Shown here: positions 52,638 to 58,589 of the stretch, piece by piece
Layout: every line of letters begins with the position of its first letter
Position numbering within the stretch: position 1 is the first letter of the stretch
Assembly (NCBI GenBank): GCA_003168255.1
Contig: PMSU01000060.1
Location: 1 to 58,589 of the forward strand
Source of the DNA: Actinomycetota bacterium
GTDB taxonomy: Bacteria > Actinomycetota > Actinomycetes > Streptosporangiales > Streptosporangiaceae
Length of the DNA: 58,589 nt
Reading direction: 5' to 3'
Made by a program: the position numbers and the translations under genes
The notes under the pieces: model-generated
The model's input: the letters and a program-made list of their open reading frames with translations, nothing else
Database searches by the model: none
Told to the model about the DNA's origin: nothing

Positions 52638-55600
52638 CTAACTCACTGTTTGGTCGAGCGACCCTTGCGACGACTGATAGTCGCCCGTTCCCGGGTAGCT
52701 AGCGGTGACCGTCACCGACGAGGTGATCATATTCCTGGCAATTTTGCAGATGGCCTTGCCGGCTTGGCTCAACTGCACGGTGTCGCCTCCCGTACAGGCT
52801 ACCGACCGTGCGGAGAAGCTGAAGGTCACCGACCCGGGCGTAGTGCCCCCACCAGGGGACACCGGATGAATGCTGGCGGTGAAGTTGACCGCCTGGCCGG
52901 GCGCGGAGGGGTAGCGCGACGAGCTCACTGCCACCGAGGTCCCAGCCGGGCCGATGGCCTGGTGGGCGCTGGCTGCACTGGGTTGGTAGTTGCTGGTGCC
53001 CTGGTAGCTAGCCAGCACGTCCAGCGGAGAGCCGGACGCTGCCAGCTTGTCACCGGGGAGCACGCAGGTGGCGACCCCCCCGCTGAGAGTCCGCGAGTTC
53101 CCTCCCTGGCACGACACTTGCTGGTCGCCGGCGGTCTCCATGATGAAGTCCACTCTGCCTGCCGGGGTACCGGCACTGGGGACGGCGGCCGTCACGGTAG
53201 CGGTGTAGGTCACCTTCTGGCCCGTCACCGACGGGTCGACCGAAGCGCTCAGCGTCGTGGTCGTGTCGGCCGACCCCACCGAGACGATCAGGGGCGCGGA
53301 CGCCGAGCCGGCGGCATCGGGAGTTCCCTGGTACGTGGCCGTGACGGCACGGTTCCCCTTGGTGGCATAGGTGGTGGTGCAGGTGGCTAGGTCGGGCGTG
53401 GTGTCGGTCAAGCCGGAGGTGCACAGCGTGGTGGTCTTGGATCCGCTCTTCTGGGTGAAGGTCACCACCCCGGCCGGCGTGCCTCCTCCTGGCGCCTCTG
53501 TGTTGACGTCGGCCGTGAAGGTGACCTTCTGTCCGACGACCGACGAGCTGACGCTGGCGGACAGCGAGGTGCTGGTTTGCGCAGCCGAGACGGTTTCGCT
53601 GGTGGCACCCGACGCCGAGCCGTTGAAGTTGGGGTCACCGCTGTAGGTGGCGGTCACGGGGTTGGCGCCGATGGCGGCGAAGGTAATGGTGCACGTGGCC
53701 TGCTCCGGTGTCTGCTGGCTGAGCGTCTCGGTGCAGATGGCGCCAGCCTGGCTGGAGAAGGTAACTGTGCCGGTGGCTGCTCCCGAGCCGGGCGAGGCGG
53801 GTGCCACAGTAGCCGTGAAGGTCACCGGCTCACCGATCTCCGGCGTTGCGTCGCTGGTCGACAGGATCGTGGTCGTGCCGGCCGGGGAGATCGAAATCGT
53901 CACGGCGCTCGACATCGACGTCACGTCGTTGAGGTCCCCGCTATAGGTGGCGGTGACCGAGTCGCCGCCTGCCGCCGGATAGCTGGCGGCGCAGGTGGCG
54001 GTGTGGGGGTCTGTCGAGCCGAGTGACGTCGAGCACAAGGTGCCGGAGTCCCCGGCGAAGGTCACCGTGCCCGTCGGGGTGGCCGTCCCCGGGGCGTTCA
54101 CCGCCACCGTGGCGGTGAAGTTGACGATTTGGCCGACCACCGGATTGATGTCATCAACCTGGAGGCCGGTCGAGGTGGTCGCTGGTGTGATCGATACGGT
54201 GAGGGGCGACGATGTCGAGGGGTCGAAGTCGCTATCTCCGCCATAGGCCGCAGTCACCGAATCGTTCTGGGCCGAGGCGTAGGTGGTCGTGCAAGTGGCC
54301 TCATCGGGGCTGTCCTGGTTGAGTGCTGCCGCGCTGCACAGGTTGCCGGCGCCGTCCGTGAAGCTCACCGTCCCCGTCGGGATGCCCGCGCCGGGTGCCA
54401 CGGGTGCCACCGAGGCGGTGTAGGTCACCGGCTGGCCGACCACCGGGGACGCCGGGAATGACGAGATGGCTGCGGTGGTCTGGGCCGCCGAGATGGTCTC
54501 GTCCTGGGCGGCTGAGATGGATACCGAGTAGTTGCCGTCGCTGTTGTAGGCAGCCGTGACCGAGTCGGCGCCCGGGGCCGTGTAGGTGGTCTGGCAGGTC
54601 GCGGTGTCCAGGCTGGCTTCGTTGAGGGCCGCAGCGCCGCACAGTGTTCCATTTGCCCCGGTGAAGCTCACCGTCCCGGTCGGCGTGCCCGAACCCGGAG
54701 AATTTGCGGACACGGTGGCGGTGTAGGTCACCGTTTCGCCCACCACTGGGGTCGGATCACCGCTGATGACGGAGGTAGTCGTGGCATCTTCGCCGATCGG
54801 CACCACCACGGCCGGGCTCGACGCGGAGGTCTGATCGTTTGCGTCTCCGCCGTAGGCAGCGGTGACAGAGTCGGAACCGGCGGCACTATACGGGTAGGTG
54901 CAGGTGGCCTGGTCCGGTACTTCCTCATCGAGAGTCGCCGCACACAGGGTGCCGCCGTCATCGGTCACGGTTACCGAGCCCGACGGGGTGCCCGAGCCGG
55001 GCGAGACGGGTGCCACCGTTGCGGTGTAGGTGACCGCCTGACCGACTACCGCAGAGGCGGGGCTGGCGGTGAGCGACGTTGTGGTCTGGTCCTGGGCGAT
55101 CGTCTCGCCCACCGAGTTCGACGCTGAGACGGCGTAGTTCGAGTCACCGCCGTAGGCGGCGGTGACCGAGTCGCTGCCCGGGGCGGCGTATGTGGTGTGG
55201 CACGTGGCCTGGTCCTGTGCACTCTCATTCAGGGCGGCAGTACAAATCGTCCCGGCGTTTCCGGTGAAGGTGACCGTGCCGGTCGGCGTGCCGGACCCGG
55301 GCGACACGGGTGCCACGGTGGCGGTGTATGTCACCGGCTGACCCACAACCGCAGAGGTGGTGCCTGTGGTGAGGGATGTCGAGGTGGTCACCGCCGGCGA
55401 GGTCGATGATGTGAGGGTCATCACCATGATGTTGCGGTAGAGAGCGGGGTCGGTGGCCCCGATGGTGTACTGGGCCGAGGAGTTGGTCCCCAGCACCGTT
55501 CCCGCGCTCTGGATCGTTCTGGGGATCCGGTAGCCGGCGAAGATCATGGTGAGAGAGCCGTCGGGATTCTGGACGACGCTGGGGCCATAGGCCCGGCCCG

Positions 55601-58055
55601 AGTAATAGGCGCTGATCCCGAGCGGATCGTCTTGACCCGCGGCCAGCTCGGCATCCTGAGTGGCCGAGGCCGCGAACGAGTAGTCCGAACTGACGACCGG
55701 CGTAGGGACGGACCAGTACTCCCCATTGGCCGACGTCGCATAGAAGACCTGGTTGAAGGCGTCACTGTCCCCGTCCGCCGCCCAGGCTCCGGAAAGGAAC
55801 AGGCCGTAGCTGCCGTCGGGGTTGACGATGATAGACCCGGCCGAGCCAACCCACCGCATCTCGTCGAGGTCGGGGCTGCCGCCGGTGTCGGTGCCACCCG
55901 CGATGGAGGCGGTGCCATCGGCGGCGTCGTTGTTGGCGTAGCCGTTCAGGTTTGCCGGACTGACGTTTGTCGACGGATTGCTGATGTCGTCGTAGCTGCT
56001 TGTCGATGTGCATGCCGGGTTGCCGGTGGAGCAGTTGTTCTCGCCGCTGATGATGCCGCTGTTCGTCAGGCCGGCGTTAGAGAACGTGGTGCCGTTGGTG
56101 GTGTACGCGACCCGCAGCACGGTCAGGTCCTCGTTGTTCTTGTTCAGCTTGGAGATGTCGGCGGCCTTGCCCTCGCCGGTGAGCGCCAGGGTGGAGACCG
56201 GCAGGGTGGTGGCACCAGGGGCGCCGATGTAGCTGTTGGACGCCCACGTCCAGCCGTTGTCGGTAGTCGGGACCGTGCACCCGCTGAAGGTCCCTGTGGT
56301 CTCGCTGAGGCCGGTGCAGGTCACCGGGATGATGGCCGTGGCGGTGCCTTGGGCCGTCGGCTGGGTAGCGCCGATCTGGACGGTCCAGGGACCGGTGGAC
56401 GGCAGATCCTGGGAAATGTAGGGGCCCGGGGTGGAGGTGATCGACGTGCCCTTCGTGGAGCTGAAGGTCCCGCTGCTCAGCGTTTCGGCGGCGATGTAGT
56501 AGTTGAGCTCCTTCTCGGTGTACATCACGTAGGTGGCCCCGGCCGGCACGGTACCGTCATTGGGATAGCTCGGCAGGGTGCCCACGATGCCGTCAGGGGC
56601 AACAAGGCCGCTGGTCATGCCGTCCCCGGCAGCGGGGTTGTAGGCGGTGGCCGGGATGATCGGGTCGCCAGTGACCGGCTCCAGGGCCGCGGCGATCGTA
56701 TCCGCGCTGCCGCCGGGTCCCGTGGTGCAGTCTTCGATCTTGGTGGCGGGGTTGGCGTTGGAGTTGCCGCAGTAGATCGCGGTCCCGTTGAGGTAGAGAC
56801 GGTTGGGCGCGTTGTTGTTGAAGGTGGTCCCGGTGAGAGGGTCTGCGAAGCCGGAGTTTCCTGACGTCGAGTCCACTGTGAACGAGGCCAGCCCGCCGTC
56901 ACCGTTGGTGGTGTTGGGTCCGGCGGGGATGACGAGGCCCACGTCCGAGCTGGGGGTGGTGAAGCCCAGGACCTGCTCGATGAGGTCGCCTGCCTGGACG
57001 TTGACGCTGCTGCCCGAGGCGGTCGCGCACCCGGTCAGCGAGTTCGTGCCCAGCCCGGTGCAAGTGATTACGGTGGGGACCCCGGGGGTCTGGGTGAGGT
57101 CGACGAAGCTGCCCGCCACGAGCTGCTCAGGGGAGCCGGCGGTGCCCGGTGACGTGACGGGGATGCTCAGTGCCGTGCCGTTGGTCACGCCAATCGCCGG
57201 GGTCCCGGCTGGAACGAAGGCGTCGGGGTCGATCCCGACCTTCTCGGTGGCGGGCAATCCGTTCAGCGGGTTGGACTCCGTCGGGCTGAACTGGTGGACG
57301 ATCATGCCCACGCCCTGCATATCGCCAGCAGCGCGAGGCAGCGTGTACAGATAACTATTGCCCCCCACCGTGATGAGGTTGGCGTGGCCCTGGCCGTCAT
57401 CGTTGATGTCCGCGGAGGGGCAGTACCCCGGGTTCTCCTCCAGCGCCTCACCGTCATAGGTCCAGTCTTCGCCGTTGTCCGTCGAGGTGGCGGCTACCAG
57501 AGCCTCGTCAGCGTCCTTGGGGCGGTAGTCGAAGTAGCCGGTCAGGGAGCCGTCGGCGTTCCGCATCACGTGCGGGAAGTAGGCGGGGGCGAAAGGCAGC
57601 GTCGTGCCGCTGGGCTGGCTGGCTGGAGATCCCTCGGACGCGGTCATCTGGTCGCCGGTGCCGCAGTAGCCGGCCAGGGGACCCGGGGTGCCGACCGTGC
57701 CGCTCGGGTAGGGCGAGTCCCCGTCGGTACCGCTGCTCGCGCCGGGGTAGACGGCCAGGTTGGGCTCTGCGGTCCCCCCCGATCCAGTGGTGGCGCCACC
57801 GGGCGTATAGGTCGGCAGGAGTGCGCCGGGGGCCTGGCTGGCATAGGCCGCCGATGCGGGGTCACCCTGGGCCTCGTTCCAGGGAGCGGCGCTGGTCCCG
57901 TTGGTGATGGTGGCCAGGCTGGGTGTGCCTGGCATGTAGGTAACGCCGGTCGTTGACGCAATCGCGGGCGACGCGCTGAGCGTCAGGAAAGCCGGGATGG
58001 CGGTAAATCCACAGAGCGCGACGATTGGTAAAGACAGCGCGCGACACCGACGCAT
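52638..58055 (-). CDS. very large secreted protein: Asp-box (sialidase-like) domain plus nine Ig-like repeats
   Basis: 1805 residues. A signal peptide (MRRCRALSLPIVALCGF, hydrophobic core, ASPAIAS) is followed by an approximately 850-residue N-terminal part. Asp-box motifs STDNGEDWTYDG near residue 190 and SANGEYWSVPTP near 775 there suggest a sialidase-type beta-propeller. The C-terminal half holds nine repeats of about 100 residues of the bacterial Ig-like type (TTTSL-x-ASP, VVGQ-V-YTATV-P, SVTAAYGGDSNY), most with a Cys pair likely forming a disulfide. There is no LPxTG motif or membrane tail, so it is probably released or held non-covalently. AAAGGA lies 6 nt before the ATG at 58055; the longer open frame upstream would bury the signal peptide. 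Confidence 0.85.
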   Translation of the reverse strand: MRRCRALSLPIVALCGFTAIPAFLTLSASPAIASTTGVTYMPGTPSLATITNGTSAAPWNEAQGDPASAAYASQAPGALLPTYTPGGATTGSGGTAEPNLAVYPGASSGTDGDSPYPSGTVGTPGPLAGYCGTGDQMTASEGSPASQPSGTTLPFAPAYFPHVMRNADGSLTGYFDYRPKDADEALVAATSTDNGEDWTYDGEALEENPGYCPSADINDDGQGHANLITVGGNSYLYTLPRAAGDMQGVGMIVHQFSPTESNPLNGLPATEKVGIDPDAFVPAGTPAIGVTNGTALSIPVTSPGTAGSPEQLVAGSFVDLTQTPGVPTVITCTGLGTNSLTGCATASGSSVNVQAGDLIEQVLGFTTPSSDVGLVIPAGPNTTNGDGGLASFTVDSTSGNSGFADPLTGTTFNNNAPNRLYLNGTAIYCGNSNANPATKIEDCTTGPGGSADTIAAALEPVTGDPIIPATAYNPAAGDGMTSGLVAPDGIVGTLPSYPNDGTVPAGATYVMYTEKELNYYIAAETLSSGTFSSTKGTSITSTPGPYISQDLPSTGPWTVQIGATQPTAQGTATAIIPVTCTGLSETTGTFSGCTVPTTDNGWTWASNSYIGAPGATTLPVSTLALTGEGKAADISKLNKNNEDLTVLRVAYTTNGTTFSNAGLTNSGIISGENNCSTGNPACTSTSSYDDISNPSTNVSPANLNGYANNDAADGTASIAGGTDTGGSPDLDEMRWVGSAGSIIVNPDGSYGLFLSGAWAADGDSDAFNQVFYATSANGEYWSVPTPVVSSDYSFAASATQDAELAAGQDDPLGISAYYSGRAYGPSVVQNPDGSLTMIFAGYRIPRTIQSAGTVLGTNSSAQYTIGATDPALYRNIMVMTLTSSTSPAVTTSTSLTTGTTSAVVGQPVTYTATVAPVSPGSGTPTGTVTFTGNAGTICTAALNESAQDQATCHTTYAAPGSDSVTAAYGGDSNYAVSASNSVGETIAQDQTTTSLTASPASAVVGQAVTYTATVAPVSPGSGTPSGSVTVTDDGGTLCAATLDEEVPDQATCTYPYSAAGSDSVTAAYGGDANDQTSASSPAVVVPIGEDATTTSVISGDPTPVVGETVTYTATVSANSPGSGTPTGTVSFTGANGTLCGAAALNEASLDTATCQTTYTAPGADSVTAAYNSDGNYSVSISAAQDETISAAQTTAAISSFPASPVVGQPVTYTASVAPVAPGAGIPTGTVSFTDGAGNLCSAAALNQDSPDEATCTTTYASAQNDSVTAAYGGDSDFDPSTSSPLTVSITPATTSTGLQVDDINPVVGQIVNFTATVAVNAPGTATPTGTVTFAGDSGTLCSTSLGSTDPHTATCAASYPAAGGDSVTATYSGDLNDVTSMSSAVTISISPAGTTTILSTSDATPEIGEPVTFTATVAPASPGSGAATGTVTFSSQAGAICTETLSQQTPEQATCTITFAAIGANPVTATYSGDPNFNGSASGATSETVSAAQTSTSLSASVSSSVVGQKVTFTADVNTEAPGGGTPAGVVTFTQKSGSKTTTLCTSGLTDTTPDLATCTTTYATKGNRAVTATYQGTPDAAGSASAPLIVSVGSADTTTTLSASVDPSVTGQKVTYTATVTAAVPSAGTPAGRVDFIMETAGDQQVSCQGGNSRTLSGGVATCVLPGDKLAASGSPLDVLASYQGTSNYQPSAASAHQAIGPAGTSVAVSSSRYPSAPGQAVNFTASIHPVSPGGGTTPGSVTFSFSARSVACTGGDTVQLSQAGKAICKIARNMITSSVTVTASYPGTGDYQSSQGSLDQTVS
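52641..55395. repeat. nine ~300-bp repeats encoding Ig-like domains
   Basis: The repeats encode domains of about 100 residues. Each begins with a T-T-S-L-type strand, continues through VVGQ-x-V-T-Y-TA-x-V and G-TPTGTV-F, and closes with DSVTAAY-GD-x-N. They are diverged from one another at DNA level, so the array is old. The last two domains lack the standard LC...ATC pair spacing. Confidence 0.85.
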
Positions 58056-58458
58056 CCGGTTTCCTTTCAATAGGTCTGCCGGATTTGTAGCAAGTAGCTC
58101 CGGCACAAGCAAGCGGTCAGGGCACGATCGCGAAAGATTTATTCGCTGTTCGCATGCTGGTGGGTTTCCGGTCATGCGCGACCACTGCTGTGTGAGTGAA
58201 CGAAGCTTTCCGAAGCTCAGTGGACGGCCTCAAGCCGGAAGCGCTGTCAGGTGAAGGAGCCGAACCTGGCCGTTCAGCAGTTCGTATCTAGCTCAAAGAA
58301 TTAACGGGAATGGCTTCACAGCGCTCCCCGCGGAAGCCTGCGGATAAACGTTCGCCCGTCAAACGAGCTGGGCAAACCGACCTCTCTGACGACCGCAGTC
58401 AGCCTGTGCATGGGCTAAGGGCCCGCAGAGAAGTAAGCCGCAGGTTTCGTGATCGTCA
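58056..58458. other. gene-free upstream region of the Ig-repeat protein
   Basis: About 400 bp without a supported gene. It holds the ribosome site of the minus-strand gene, a direct CGAAGCTTTCCGAAGCT duplication at 58201-58217, and ATTAAC-rich sequence near 58300 that could hold the promoter. No convincing -35/-10 pair was found on the minus strand. Confidence 0.5.
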
Positions 58459-58589
58459 GGTCGGCCCGGGGCGCCCGGCAAGAGCTCAGGAGCGCCCGCC
58501 CGGACGCGCCTCCTTTCGTATCCTTTCAAGATCGATGTGGCGGAGCCCACCACCGGTGGGGGGCTCCGTCACATCGATCTTCGGCGGCG
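58459..58589. repeat. dispersed hairpin repeat, copy 3 (cut by window end)
   Basis: Left block 58459-58500 matches copy 2 (39 of 42 bases). The hairpin at 58528-58581 has two 21-nt arms with one G:T pair and the same CCACCGGTGG centre. The segment between block and hairpin is only about 27 bp, against about 190 bp in copy 2. The right flank is cut off after CTTCGGCGGCG. Confidence 0.85.

Noticed and set aside
52388..52640. SOS (LexA) box upstream of uvrA
   Set aside because: No GAAC-N4-GTTC-type palindrome was found in the interval.
58365..58455. Possible c-di-GMP (GEMM-I) riboswitch
   Set aside because: GGGCAAACC, GGGCTAAGG and a GTAAGCCG-like piece occur in the expected order. However, the GAAA tetraloop and the ACGCAAAGC core are missing and the stems do not pair well. 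No gene lies downstream inside the window.

Overview
The window reads as chromosomal DNA of a high-GC, mycothiol-using actinobacterium that makes menaquinone. Clues are two mycothiol-dependent maleylpyruvate-isomerase-type proteins, DUF3040, DUF5999 and DUF5753/DUF397 proteins, an Rv2578c-type radical SAM protein, Hrd/SigA-type sigma factor, GTG starts and several apparently leaderless promoters. A Streptosporangiales- or Streptomyces-like lineage is likely, but this is inference. No rRNA, tRNA, CRISPR array, integrase or transposase was seen.

Layout: 1-190 holds one copy of a dispersed hairpin repeat and a scrap of an NHL-repeat gene. 194-2757 has a TetR regulator divergent from an NADP-dependent oxidoreductase, with two matching operator-like palindromes between them, then an SDR. 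2824-10964 is a run of small genes: PrmC-like methyltransferase, FmdB zinc ribbon, mycothiol isomerase family, HIT-like protein, MFS exporter and hypotheticals. 11147-13248 holds a radical SAM protein with a leaderless-type promoter and a cysteine dioxygenase/rhodanese pair.

13501-29836 is the menaquinone region: isochorismate synthase (menF) at the left; menD, menC, menB (minus strand, overlapping) and divergent menE at the right. Between them lies an ~8 kb dipeptide/oligopeptide ABC transporter locus (14950-23205) whose permease pair has been duplicated. A 56-bp plus 34-bp scar of an ATPase gene remains between the two pairs. This is followed by a PIN-toxin fragment, the second hairpin repeat and a decayed DUF5753/DUF397 module.

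29997-31874 has a sigma-70 factor with a strong terminator and a GNAT acetyltransferase. 32073-40133 is a second complete peptide ABC locus with two lipoprotein binding proteins. The two ABC loci share a 22-bp upstream motif. 40227-48593 has LtrA, a cysteine-desulfurase-like enzyme, a second mycothiol-isomerase-family protein, a heterodimeric ABC exporter pair and small proteins. 48638-52387 has an alpha/beta hydrolase and uvrA. 52638-58055 is a 1805-residue secreted protein with an Asp-box (sialidase-like) N-terminal half and nine Ig-like repeats. The window ends in the third copy of the hairpin repeat.

Two themes stand out. First, the ~54-bp near-perfect hairpin with conserved flanks occurs three times and sits beside gene debris at every copy. 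Second, short in-frame tandem repeats have expanded in linkers or tails of several unrelated proteins (PrmC-like, MenD, MenE, an ABC exporter subunit, LtrA, a membrane protein).
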